Shown: one piece after another, positions 50,139-60,670 of the stretch
How the letters are laid out: every line of letters begins with the position of its first letter
How positions within the stretch are numbered: position 1 is the stretch's first letter
Source of the DNA: Coemansia sp. RSA 487
Taxonomy: Eukaryota; Kickxellomycota; Kickxellomycetes; Kickxellales; Kickxellaceae
DNA: 64,000 nt
Reading direction: 5' to 3'
Assembly: GCA_027577595.1 (NCBI GenBank)
Contig: JANBRJ010000018.1
Coordinates: 161,111 to 225,110, forward strand
Translations under genes and position numbers: made by a program
The notes under the pieces: generated by a model
What the model saw: the letters and a program-made list of their open reading frames with translations, nothing else
Databases searched by the model: none
Told to the model about the DNA's origin: nothing

Positions 50139-51764
50139 ATGCTTTTCAACTTTCTTGCTTTAGCGGTATCAGTGCTTCCGTTCTGCTTCACCGCTCGCGT
50201 AGATGTACACTGGGAAGTGGTTTCTTTTATGCTCAATCGTGACGGAAACACCACCAGAACAACCTACGGCGTCAATGGAAAGTCGCCGATTCCGCCAGTT
50301 TATATTAACAGCGGAGACACTCTTGCTCTGCACGTACAGAACTCGCTGAATGAGCCAACCGGGATACACTTCCATGGGATGTTCCAAGAGAACACCCCCT
50401 ATTACGATGGCTCAGATATGGTAACCCAATGTGGCATCCCTCCTGGAGCAAACTTTACCTATTACATTACTCCACAGCAAGAGGGAACCTACTGGATTCA
50501 CAGCCATTACCATCACCAGAATTCCGACGGACTTCGCACGCCGTTTATCATCCGCGACAGCAGCCCCATTGCGGAGTACGACGATGACATTTTATTTTCT
50601 CTCGAAGATTGGTACCCGGTAGAGTTTTCCGAAAGAGTAAATGACATCTTGCGCCCAGGTGTCCCTTTCCCACCTTCTCCCGAGTATCCATACGGTCTCA
50701 TTAACGGATATAATGGCAATGATACCACGCCAATCCAGTTCTCGCCTGGGAAAAAGTACCGTATACGTGTCGTGAATATGGGCACCACCGAGTGGTTCAA
50801 GTTCAGCCTGCCTGGCCATAAGATGCAGATAATTGAGGTTGAGGGCGAGCGCACTGTGCCATACAATGCCAGCGGGGTCGATGTCGGTCCAGGACAGCGC
50901 TACTCTATGCTTGTTGAAGCCAAGGATACCGACGACTTTAACTATATTTATAATGCGACGCTTTACGCAGACTTTATAGCAGGCGCGCCAGGACAGAACC
51001 CACGCTACTACTTTGGTTCCGTTGAATACAAGAAAGGCGCACCTGTTAAGGTTCCAGCAGTGACTGATGATTCGGATATTGATGGCACAAAAGACATAAA
51101 CCTCAGCCCGTATGACGGAGAGCCGCTTTTGGAGCCTGTCACAAAGAATTTGCTTTTCAATTTTACAACCAAAATTCTGTCCGATAACATTACACATGCG
51201 ATGCTGGGCAACCACCCGTACTCGCAAGTGTCTGTGCCAACCATATACACAGCACTCACAATGGGCAGTCTTGCGACTAACCCAGATGTTTACGGTGCAC
51301 AGACACAAGCGCAGGTTCTCGATTACAACGACATTGTTGAGATTGAGTTGCGTGCCACAGCACCACTTGACCACACGTTCCACCTCCACGGCCATAAATT
51401 CCAGATCGTGGAGTATGGCCCATCGCCCGATGCGCCTGCATCAAAAACAAAGAACATTTCCGTGCGCCGTGCCAAAGGCTCGCCAATTAAACGCGACACG
51501 CTCACAATTCGCGGGTGGGAGTATATAAAGGTTCGCTTTAGAGCCAACAACCCGGGTGTCTGGATGTTCCATTGCCATATGGACGTGCACTTTTATATGG
51601 GGCTGGCTGTTACATTTGTTGAGGCCCCGCTTGAATTGCAGAAGAAGATAACTGTGCCTGACGCTCTTAACCAGCTGTGTTATAGCCAGGGAATAAAGAC
51701 GTACGGTAACGGTGCTGGCAACGATGGTCTTAACATGACAGGTCTGCCATTTATGCCGACGTGA
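50139..51764 (+). CDS. Fet3-type multicopper oxidase, apparently without membrane anchor
   Basis: 541 residues with a signal peptide (to about Ala19). The four copper motifs are complete: HFHG (77-80), HSHYHH (121-126), HLHGHKF (415-421) and HCHMDVHFYMGL (478-489). This gives the T1 Cys479 and trinuclear site. Overall order and TFHLHGHKFQIVEYG match the Fet3/laccase-like ferroxidase group, which oxidises Fe(II) for import by Ftr1 or oxidises phenols. The usual C-terminal transmembrane helix of Fet3 is missing; the protein ends GLPFMPT, so it may be secreted. No Ftr1 gene is nearby. Ferroxidase versus laccase activity cannot be decided by eye. Confidence 0.88.
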   Translation: MLFNFLALAVSVLPFCFTARVDVHWEVVSFMLNRDGNTTRTTYGVNGKSPIPPVYINSGDTLALHVQNSLNEPTGIHFHGMFQENTPYYDGSDMVTQCGIPPGANFTYYITPQQEGTYWIHSHYHHQNSDGLRTPFIIRDSSPIAEYDDDILFSLEDWYPVEFSERVNDILRPGVPFPPSPEYPYGLINGYNGNDTTPIQFSPGKKYRIRVVNMGTTEWFKFSLPGHKMQIIEVEGERTVPYNASGVDVGPGQRYSMLVEAKDTDDFNYIYNATLYADFIAGAPGQNPRYYFGSVEYKKGAPVKVPAVTDDSDIDGTKDINLSPYDGEPLLEPVTKNLLFNFTTKILSDNITHAMLGNHPYSQVSVPTIYTALTMGSLATNPDVYGAQTQAQVLDYNDIVEIELRATAPLDHTFHLHGHKFQIVEYGPSPDAPASKTKNISVRRAKGSPIKRDTLTIRGWEYIKVRFRANNPGVWMFHCHMDVHFYMGLAVTFVEAPLELQKKITVPDALNQLCYSQGIKTYGNGAGNDGLNMTGLPFMPT

Positions 51765-51765
51765 A

Positions 51766-51782
51766 TATATATATATATATAT
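51766..51782. repeat. TA dinucleotide repeat after the oxidase stop codon
   Basis: A short run of alternating A and T directly downstream of the TGA stop, followed by a T tract. Confidence 0.8.
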
Positions 51783-51919
51783 TTTTTAGCTAGTTTCAGA
51801 TATTTTTTTTACCCTTTGAACACTAATTTATTCTTTCGAATCTAGTTTATTTACAAAGCAAAATGCTGTCCTGTGTTTATCAATTCAAAAAGTTGTGCAG
51901 ATATTCCGTCGTAAGAAAG

Positions 51920-53614
51920 TCAAACCTCGACGTCTTCAACAGTTATCTGGCGAACGCCTGGATGTGGTTTTTTCGACTGCTTGAGAAGCATGTTGATTTG
52001 GTCTTTAAACATAGGCGCAACCACAACTGCCATCTCAAGGCCGGGTAATCGCTGGATCAGAAAGTATATAATGTTGCTTATAAAGTGGGTTGAATAGTTT
52101 GTAAACCTACCCGAAACTTTAAGTATTTTGACATTGAAATTTATAGGACATTCAATCAGTTCTGTCCACTGCGGCGAATCAATATGACCAACATCGTTTA
52201 TAAACCTCTCAAAGCATACTTCTCCGATTTCTAAAACATGAAGTGATGGCGTTTGGCGTAATATGTCCATCAGGATTGTAAACTCGATTTTGCTTTCCAA
52301 AGCCAAATCGTTTAAATATGTCCATTTAATGCTATCTTGATTAATGGTGAACGGGAAAGTACACCGGGTTGACAGAGCTGCATCTTTGCGAATTTTGATT
52401 TCGCCAAACAGATTATTTGTAACTTTGTAAAACGATTCCTCATCTGATGCAAAGATGGAATCGATATAAATATATACAAAGCCCACATCTTGTAGCCTCA
52501 GGTGTTGCAACTGCTGAATCAGTGAGAAAGACCCTGAAATGCTGATATCGTTTATGTTAGGAAAACCATCTTGTGAGTAAAAGACGGGACATTCGGGTGA
52601 AGCAAATTCAAGCCGCAGCTTCTTTAATCTAGGCATATTCACTTTGACCACCATTTTACTATTGTGATGATCGCTCGATACTAAACGTAGTTCGTTGGGT
52701 TGTGGATTGGGTGGGGAGTCAGGTAATGATCGTGGGGAGTTAAAAAATATTTCAAAACTCTGAAGATTTGGAAAATCATAAACACCAGCTTCCTGTTGGC
52801 TTTCTAATGCGCTCCACGAAAAAGATTGTGGCACATTGACCAAAAATATGCTTTCCAGCAAATCGTAGTTGAGTTTAAAACTGTCAGACAACCCTGTGCC
52901 ATGCATAAAAAGGCCAATGCGTTTAAATTTTTCTGAAAATCGGAGTCCAGAGGGGTCAATCGGCACTTGGTTAAATAAAACTTGTAGCTGCGATGAATAC
53001 AAATCCACAAGCTTTCCAGCAAAAAAAATTGTTACTGGGTTAGTGTGGTGTGATAGGTGTGTCCTTAGATGTAACTTAGTCAAGCTAACCAGGCTTTGGG
53101 AAATAAGGTATGCAGAATGCGCCATTCTGTCTTGTTGAACATGCTCTTCGATATCTGGCTCGTCAACCTCATCCAACACAGAGTAAAGATTTATGTTTAA
53201 AAAGCGTATATAAGCCCATTTGGCATGCGCTGTGTCAAGTATTTCCATAGATTTACCGAAAAACGTTAAAAGGTGGACTGGGGCATCTAAATACAACTCA
53301 AGCTTTCGCACGCTAGATGTATAGCCACAAAGTGTGTGGAAATCAACATTTGTCATCCAAACAGGCTCGTCGGGGAATTCATCATCTATAGAGCGGATCT
53401 CGCTATCACTGGCTCCGGTTATCACTTCTTCAGGTGCATCATAGCATTCAATGAATGCCCAGTAATGAATCCATGGCTTAGAAAGTACACGCAGTTTCCT
53501 TGAAATTAGAGACAGCTGGATTGTTTGCATCCAGCTCTTTGTGCATTGCGCCTGCACACCTACTGCATGCTTAAATATAAGTGTGGTAATCTCGCAAGGT
53601 AGCTTATCCAGCAT
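51920..53614 (-). CDS. F-box-like / LRR protein, copy 1
   Basis: 564 residues from ATG 53614 (MLDKLPCEITTLIF). The N-terminal LPCEITTLIFKHAV segment with following helices resembles a fungal F-box. The rest is a repetitive leucine-rich solenoid with irregular LRR-like units. About half of the positions in the first 60 residues match the next gene (for example WMQTIQL and ECYD versus WKQTIQL and ECYD). F-box proteins choose substrates for SCF ubiquitin ligases. The target is unknown. Large families of this kind are common in zygomycete genomes. Confidence 0.7.
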   Translation of the reverse strand: MLDKLPCEITTLIFKHAVGVQAQCTKSWMQTIQLSLISRKLRVLSKPWIHYWAFIECYDAPEEVITGASDSEIRSIDDEFPDEPVWMTNVDFHTLCGYTSSVRKLELYLDAPVHLLTFFGKSMEILDTAHAKWAYIRFLNINLYSVLDEVDEPDIEEHVQQDRMAHSAYLISQSLVSLTKLHLRTHLSHHTNPVTIFFAGKLVDLYSSQLQVLFNQVPIDPSGLRFSEKFKRIGLFMHGTGLSDSFKLNYDLLESIFLVNVPQSFSWSALESQQEAGVYDFPNLQSFEIFFNSPRSLPDSPPNPQPNELRLVSSDHHNSKMVVKVNMPRLKKLRLEFASPECPVFYSQDGFPNINDISISGSFSLIQQLQHLRLQDVGFVYIYIDSIFASDEESFYKVTNNLFGEIKIRKDAALSTRCTFPFTINQDSIKWTYLNDLALESKIEFTILMDILRQTPSLHVLEIGEVCFERFINDVGHIDSPQWTELIECPINFNVKILKVSGRFTNYSTHFISNIIYFLIQRLPGLEMAVVVAPMFKDQINMLLKQSKKPHPGVRQITVEDVEV

Positions 53615-53906
53615 ACTTTGTGTATAAACACACAATAATTCACTTTTTTACATAGAAATAACAAGCTACAAGAATTAAAACAACAGTAAACGGAAAAATG
53701 AAGAAATATGACAAGGAGCTGCTTCTGCGGGTTTCCTTCTTTTTCCGCTGGAAATTATTGAAACGACTTTCCTTTCTGTCTCTCTTTCTACGAGCTTTCT
53801 TTTTGTAGACAAGTACAAAGCGTTTCAGCGTGTGGAGCTATTGAAGGTGAGCCGCAGCAACCCGCCTTTCTAGTCCGATTTTCATAGCTGCTCGTGTTGG
53901 TCGAAC

Positions 53907-55592
53907 TTATACGCCAGGCGCCGTATCTATTAATTGCAAATTCGGACAAATGTCTTTGTTTTCCACCAAAATATTTGATATTTTGCACGTGTAGTACTCA
54001 TTGACATACAATTTCTGCAGAGATGGAAGTCTAGTTAGTATGCGCTTGAAAAAGTAGCATACAAATGGCATGCTATAATCTGGGAAATAACAGCAGATCT
54101 CTAATCGATGCGGCTCTGTACTGACAAGGTCAGCAGCACTAGCACTGTCTGGATTTTGCAGATACTCATCATGAAGCTTTAATAAGCCAATTTGATAAAC
54201 TTCAACGCTGCAAATATTAGGCAGACACGATACTAGCTTCATCAGGGTAAAGTAGTCTATAGCATGAGTAACACCAAGGTCAGTGATGTTTGTCCAACGT
54301 ATCATGGACGTGTCAAGGTCAGAAGGCAGTCGCATAATATAAAACGTTGTCGTTGTCTTTACTTTGATATCTCCAAAAAGATAGTTTGTCAATGCATAGA
54401 AATCTTTCCTTTTGCACTTTGAATTGCAATCCAAAAGGATAAACAGCTTGTTCAGATATTGGATGTCGCGTGCTAGTAAGTGGAATAAAGCTTCGAATGA
54501 TGCTCCAATATGAATATTGCGCATGACTGAGCACATGGATTTAGTGCATATTTCCGGTAGTCCGTTTGGAGGGTTTTCAAGCCGCAACGTGTCAATAACA
54601 GGGAACATGAAACTCACGTTGTCTTGGAATTGCACATCATTTCTTTGTCGGATATGAAGATCGTCAATAATTCCCATCATCTCTGAAAATATTAGTGTAA
54701 ACGACTTTAGACGACTAAAGCATATTCGTTCAGTATTTTTGCCTTGGTCGATAAAATGATCCCATGGCAGTCTATGCGGTGCATTATATAAGTACAGACT
54801 TTCCAAGCTTGCTGAATAAACAAGCGGGAGAAACTTTGCAGTACTGGACTCCATATTAACACGAAGTGATGTAAGCTTATTCAGAAGCACTGGGCTATCT
54901 GATTCTAAGAAAACATTAGAGTATATAGCAATCAGCTGGTCTGAGTACTCACATGCAAGTCTGCTGGCGAATGCCTTAATTGCTTGTGTTTCTCCGAAAC
55001 TATTGTTTGTCAAAATCGTCAATCTTTTGATGTTTTTAAACCAAGCCCCAAATTTAGTAGACATAACACCAAGCAAACTTATGTCATTATTATCATATGG
55101 AAAATCTTCGTTTTCTAAATCATTAAGCTTCAATTTCAATGCACGTAGAGATATCCAGGGATAACTGTCGACTTGCAGGTGGTTCAACAGACTAGCGAGG
55201 AAATGCGGTATTTTCATCTCAACTTCCATGTGCACATCTAAAACTCTGGCCTTTGGAAAATGCCCATGAAGTGTCAAAAATGTCACATTTGTGGCCCATA
55301 TAATTCTTTGCATGCTATGTTCGTTCTGATCGTCGCTATTTAAAATACCAACTGTTGGTTCTACACTATTCAGGCTGCTAATATCATCTATATCGCTAGC
55401 TGTACCACACTCGTCATAGCACTCTACATATACCCAATTGTGTACCCATTGCATTGAAATATTGCGCCATCGACGACAGACTGCTAAAAGTTGTATGGTC
55501 TGCTTCCACTCTGTTAGATTTTCCGCCTGCATTCTAACCGCATGGCTTATAATATCATCAAGTATGTCGAACGGAAGTGTGTTTATATGCAT
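53907..55592 (-). CDS. F-box-like / LRR protein, copy 2
   Basis: 561 residues from ATG 55592 (MHINTLPFDILDD). N-terminal LPFDILDDIISHAV is F-box-like, followed by the same WKQTIQLL and ECYDE blocks and a leucine-rich body. It is a tandem paralogue of the gene at 51920-53614, much diverged. AT-rich codons differ from the conserved genes in the window. Role in SCF ubiquitination is inferred from the N-terminal motif only. Confidence 0.7.
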   Translation of the reverse strand: MHINTLPFDILDDIISHAVRMQAENLTEWKQTIQLLAVCRRWRNISMQWVHNWVYVECYDECGTASDIDDISSLNSVEPTVGILNSDDQNEHSMQRIIWATNVTFLTLHGHFPKARVLDVHMEVEMKIPHFLASLLNHLQVDSYPWISLRALKLKLNDLENEDFPYDNNDISLLGVMSTKFGAWFKNIKRLTILTNNSFGETQAIKAFASRLACEYSDQLIAIYSNVFLESDSPVLLNKLTSLRVNMESSTAKFLPLVYSASLESLYLYNAPHRLPWDHFIDQGKNTERICFSRLKSFTLIFSEMMGIIDDLHIRQRNDVQFQDNVSFMFPVIDTLRLENPPNGLPEICTKSMCSVMRNIHIGASFEALFHLLARDIQYLNKLFILLDCNSKCKRKDFYALTNYLFGDIKVKTTTTFYIMRLPSDLDTSMIRWTNITDLGVTHAIDYFTLMKLVSCLPNICSVEVYQIGLLKLHDEYLQNPDSASAADLVSTEPHRLEICCYFPDYSMPFVCYFFKRILTRLPSLQKLYVNEYYTCKISNILVENKDICPNLQLIDTAPGV

Positions 55593-55920
55593 CGTAATTG
55601 GTAAAGTGAGCCAGATTAATTAGCAAACAAAGATATGTTAGAGCCTTTACTTTATTAACGCTAAAAATGTATATATAGTATGAATTTGATGAAGTAATTA
55701 CGAAAAGAAAAGCAGGAATTCTTAGCAGAGAATGGATATTTCTTTGCGTGTTGCATTTTCTTTTTGGCTTACTAGATATTGTACAAAGAGAGCAGCGCAT
55801 TGAAAGTCTCATGCCAACTGGTGGAATGCAAAACAATAGATAAGTTAGCGGAAATTAATAGGTAACAAATAGTAATTATGCTCCTGTAGAAGCAAAGAAG
55901 CATGTTAAAATGCAGTTTAT
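55593..55920. other. Spacer between F-box-like copy 2 and hydrolase copy B
   Basis: About 330 bp between the start of the F-box-like gene and the end of hydrolase copy B. No gene supported. Confidence 0.4.
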
Positions 55921-56991
55921 TTACTTTGATTGGGTGTTAAATTTGGAAATCATTGAGTCAATGCTATGTACAAATCTAACACATTCTTGAGAATGTATAG
56001 CATGCGCAGCATCGTCATATACCTCACTAATGACATGTTGGCGTCCAATACAGTTAGCTAAATATGCCGAGTTTTCTGGATTAATTACACGATCCCTCAA
56101 CCCAACAATCACGAGAATCTGCTTATCAGGCAGCGCTTTCCCCAAATTTTCCAGCTGTGAGGGCAAAATTGTATGGCGAAAGACGCTTAGTAGCTGTCCA
56201 ATAACCGTGAATTTGTTCATACGTGATTTGTATTTTTCCCTTCGCTTGGCCACAGCTGAGTAATAGTCCAGCATGTTGTTGCATCCAGAGCCACTCGGTG
56301 CTGGCGATAACAAATGCTCGCGCGTGTACTTGGACAAGCAAATGTTTTCAAATTCTTGTTGCTTATTCCATGAGAATATAACGCGCGCAGTGTCAATAAC
56401 GCTTGCAAATGGAGGAATATTGATCTTGGCGGATGTAGCACCCAGCGTTAATGTTTTCACCATTTCTGAACTATTGCAAGCAAACTCCAGCGCAATCATA
56501 CCACCCATACTAACGCTGACTATGTTTGCTTTGCTCCATTTTAAGGCATTCATTAGCTTTTTCAGGTCAGACGCCAAGCCTGAAGATGTAAATGAAAAAA
56601 GTCCTTTTCCTGGATCGGAATGGCCTGTGCTGCGATGGTCATACACAAGACACTCGTAGTTTCCGAGCTTGAGAAACTGCTCGATGTTGGATTCCCACAT
56701 CTGGTGGTCGGCACGCATACCTAAAAAGAAGTGACACTAAATTGCTGTTAGTTTTCCGGCCATTTGAAATAGGTACAGCAGCGATTATGCCAGAAAGCCG
56801 TGCTGGTTCTTACCATTGACAAAGACAATGCGCTCGGTTCCGCTCCCATATATTTCGTAGTATATGTTCAGTGGAGCTACACCATTGCTGTAGCTGTCGT
56901 TTATATCAACTCTCCCTCTCCTTTGTAGGTGCTTCCAAATAGGACTATCCGTTGCTTCGGCGGGCAACATGATGCTATCTATAGCAATCAT
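55921..56991 (-). CDS. Alpha/beta hydrolase copy B, without membrane tail (two exons)
   Basis: Exon 1 56814-56991, exon 2 55921-56720, intron of 93 nt identical to that of copy A by eye. The product is 325 residues and ends IDSMISKFNTQSK, about 60 residues shorter than copy A, with no C-terminal transmembrane helix. The Ser130, Asp (VVGLRDR) and His (DAAHAI) triad is intact. The 5' part (tract 56459-56971) is almost identical to copy A, while the 3' part differs at many residues. It is oriented opposite to copy A. Confidence 0.85.
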
Positions 56992-57468
56992 GTGAGGCTA
57001 CTGTTAAAGCAAATAAGTGGGCAAATAAAATAAAGTGACTATAAAAGGCAAAAGATAAAATTGGTTTTCAAGCGAGAAAGAAGGAATACAAGCAATCTGA
57101 ATCCTGTGCAAAAAGCACGTTTACCTTTTTCATATACTTACAAAGAAATTGTGTTTATAGCTTGGACAGCAATCTACAAAGGAGCGACTAACTAAAAACA
57201 AATGTCAAATGGATACTAACTAAATCCACAATCATTTAATTAAAGAGTTAATGCCAATAATTGCAAACATTATAACATGGTACATGTGCACTTTTAATTC
57301 CCATCACTTCAAGCCCATAGTATTCACATAAATCTCGTTAATTTGGCTTAAACTACAAGCAGCTTGAATATCCGATATGTTGAATTCAAATACTAAAATA
57401 AAATATCTGTCGCTACACATTTGAAAAGAAATATAAATATGGGGGCGCAAAATGCATCCCAGGTGAAC
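56992..57468. other. Spacer between CAP-like B and hydrolase B
   Basis: About 480 bp, AT-rich, promoter side of hydrolase B. No gene supported. Confidence 0.4.
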
Positions 57469-58011
57469 TTAGGATGGGATTAGCACATCTCCAATATCAT
57501 CTGGGTTAACCACCTTGGAGTCGGAGACATCACTGTAATGTCCACCGAGGAAGAATGACCAATACGTATCGACTTGCGAAAAGCCAATGGCTGAGAAGTT
57601 AGGTAAAACCAGGTTAATTGAGGGCTGTGACTCAATATTGTCAACAGGGCTACCATATTTCCCGCCAAGCCCATTAATAGCTGTAATATTCGGAGCAAGT
57701 TTGAATATTTTCTGGCTAATTGTGGGCGGAATAGTACTTGTAATTTGGCCATTGTTAGACATTGTCTGGGCCATTTCAAGGGTTGCATCCACAAGCACCT
57801 TGTTGATGGTAAAGGGAGCCAAGTTGGTGTTATGGTTGCTATTATAGCTGGAGCGAAGTGTATTCAGTGCATCGAGGACAGAATCCACGTCAACAGCATC
57901 CGCCGTGTTGTCTACGCTGAAGGAAACGTCCAATGAATCGACTGGGGCAGCCGAAGCTGCGGTCGCAAATAGTACGGTAGCGAAAAGAATATTGCGTGCG
58001 CTGACAAACAT
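57469..58011 (-). CDS. Small secreted CAP-like protein, copy B
   Basis: 180 residues from ATG 58011. The signal peptide ends SAAPVDSLDV, nearly the same as the SAAPVDLSDV of the protein at 47032. The mature part (VLDALNTLRSSYNS, TINKVLVDATLEMAQTMSNNGQ) resembles the first half of a CAP/SCP domain and the C-terminal domain of copy A, but the 11-residue repeats are missing. The C-terminal third (WSFFLGGHYSD) keeps the Trp position where the CAP fold has its final strand. The catalytic-type His residues of CAP proteins are not evident. Secreted; function unknown. Confidence 0.68.
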   Translation of the reverse strand: MFVSARNILFATVLFATAASAAPVDSLDVSFSVDNTADAVDVDSVLDALNTLRSSYNSNHNTNLAPFTINKVLVDATLEMAQTMSNNGQITSTIPPTISQKIFKLAPNITAINGLGGKYGSPVDNIESQPSINLVLPNFSAIGFSQVDTYWSFFLGGHYSDVSDSKVVNPDDIGDVLIPS

Positions 58012-60670
58012 GTTTAAAAGTATAAAATCGAAATGAACAGAAAAGTTAATGAATAGTGGTAAATGAGCTGACAATTTATGCTTTGATGGAAAACTCGTTC
58101 CAACTTCAGTCGGCAGGCATTAGCCCATTTAAACTATTTACCGACGCAATCAACTGCTGTATTTTTCGGAATGTTTGAGTTGCTTTTTATCGTTGTGCAT
58201 ATTATACAGAAAATGTAAACATGGCGCTTATAATGCTTGGCGGTGGTGTTATAATATTTTTCGTTGTATTTTGTGGGTGACATGCATTTGGTATTTTCTT
58301 AAATAATTGTCATTCCTTTGCCTACAATACATGTCTGTGCATATGAGTCTTTGTAAACGAAAGTGGGGCACGGTTGGAGATATTACGCTTTGCATGTGTT
58401 TCTTTTCCGTGTTTTATGCTAATCGTCCTTCTCAATGTGTCATCCTGCCAAAATGTTCATGTGTAGCTGTGCAGTTAGGGCTTAGTGTGGATTTGTTTAT
58501 GGAGAATTGCGTTAACCAATGGCCATCGCCAGTTCGGTGCTTCTTTAAGTGAGCAAGTTTTGTCGATTGGCAAGTTACTCTAAAGCTGATTACATCATAC
58601 GATTTTCGGGATCGGAATACAAGGAACCGATTTACAGGAGACCATTTCCCTTTTAAAGGCTTGGAAGCCTTGGAATACGTCTCCTTGGGAGACCACAAAG
58701 CTTGAAAAGAAGCGAAAGACAAACCAAAATAGCAAAGTATGATGTCACTGCGTATGCATGCCAAGATGCTCCTAAAGGTTCAATATCAATCGTTAGCCTT
58801 TGTGCATTTTGAAATATTGCATGGCTAAGGAAGCGCTGGAAAACAAGTATTGCTCTTTTCCTGAGTAGTTGAGCGATGATTGAAAGTGTTTCTTTGAATT
58901 GCGGGGAAAAATGAGTTCCTTTATAGGCACAGTTGCGGCAGTTCTTGTCAGATGCGCCAATTTATAAACAAAAAGAAGTACTAGTTTGATTGAACGTTCT
59001 TTGATCAAAACAGCTTAAAAGGCATTTATAACACGTAAACGGGTTTAAAGCTAGGCTTCTTAGGTTTATAACGCTCCTATATATTATGTTAGTTTGTATA
59101 TCCAATATATTGTAGAAAGGAACATATCAGCAGATAGCTCTTATATAGATTTTGGCCGAATTAATAAACATATTTAGGCTGAGCTTGATACTGAAAAGTA
59201 CAAATGGTGCTTGTATCAGGATAGCGGAGTGGAATAAAAGGAATAATGGCGTGAGTTACGAGTTAAATTACAATAGAAGAATCTATAGAAATCTTCTGTC
59301 TGCAGAAACCAATGCATTTAAAGAAACTGCCGACTGCACCAGCTGCTACTTTTTTTCAGCATGCAAGAGCTTGTTCTTTCTCTAACGTGCTTTGCAAAAA
59401 TGTAAATACAGTATCAATAGCTTTTGATAGTAGCTTTTATAATCCCTTTCTTGCGTTAGTGACATGTTTTTGAGATATTCATAAATATGTTGTTGTTCTT
59501 TTGTCAGAAATACGTGCCTGTGCAAAAAAAGAATCCTTTATAAATAATAAAAAGGAACCCAATAAGAAATTGTGAGATTTTAAATGGTGTTTCTTTTCAT
59601 ACAATATGCTAATCGCACTCTTCCACGTATAAACGTGCCAAGATACATGTGTGCAATCGAGCTGTTGATTCCACTGCTGAATCGTCTTTAATACTATTTC
59701 TTTTAGAAGATCACCAATCTGGTGCTCCTCTAATCTATAGCTTCCCCAAAGTCGATTACATTACCAGGAAACTATGTGCTGATTTACAAGGTACCATCAG
59801 GTTTTGTGCTAGTTTCCATTCTTTTTGAAACATTTATGTCTGATAGACCTCAAAATTAATGCAAGCCAAAGCAAAGGAGTCCAACCTTTTAAAGCACTCC
59901 CGAACATTTGAATGATCCTTTTCAGCAGTAATCTCACCATTGTTTTGGTAATCCATACCCTGGTCTATACCTTTTCAAACTAGCTGATACCCCCACATGT
60001 GATTCTTGGCAGATGATGTAGGTGTTAGACTGAACTTTAAATAAGCGCCTGGTCAGCAATATTACATTATGGTAAGGAGTTCTTCGCGTAAAGGTAACTG
60101 GACTAAAAGTAATTATAGTCGTTTTTGAGTAATTTTCGAACCTAGGCGGCGTAGGCAGACTTCACATAGTTGTAAATCATGCATTCGTTCTGCAACACTG
60201 CAAAGTATAAAAACTAGCCAATTGATGCACATTATTTATACAACATCTGTAGAATACAAGCCACAAAATCTGACGCCTGTTGGGGGATGTAGATTTATGC
60301 TGCTCTGTTTTCGGTTGTAGTGTCGAATGTAAAGGAAAAGAAATACAACATGGGGTTTATAGAAAGCTACATGAAGTGAAAATAAGAAAAATAGGTCGAG
60401 ATATCAAAAAAATATCAACATTGTTATCCGAGGGACTCTTGTGCTTAAGGGCTCGCAATACTGGATAGCCAGCCGTTCACACCTGTATGCTGCAGCACTC
60501 ATAACGCTAATGTTTATGGCTGTGTTCTTGTACTGGTCAAAGAAATTACAGGTTGGGAGCCATCTGTTCATCGAAAATATGATATATAAATTTGTATAAT
60601 TTTTCTCTCTAATCTAAAATTTGTCCACCAAACACGGTACAGGATATTTTATTTATACAAGCCTCCCTTG
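58012..60670. other. Long AT-rich spacer without supported genes
   Basis: About 2.65 kb. The ORFs (58432-58764 minus, 58793-59008 minus, 59152-59385 plus, 60280-60468 plus) show no recognisable domain, signal or codon bias. Confidence 0.5.

Noticed and set aside
58432-58764. 110-codon minus ORF in the long spacer
   Set aside because: No domain, signal or codon bias; random ORFs of this size are expected.
60280-60468. THAP-like zinc finger ORF (CCSVFGCSVEC)
   Set aside because: Only a superficial Cys pattern; spacing and the rest of the domain do not fit.
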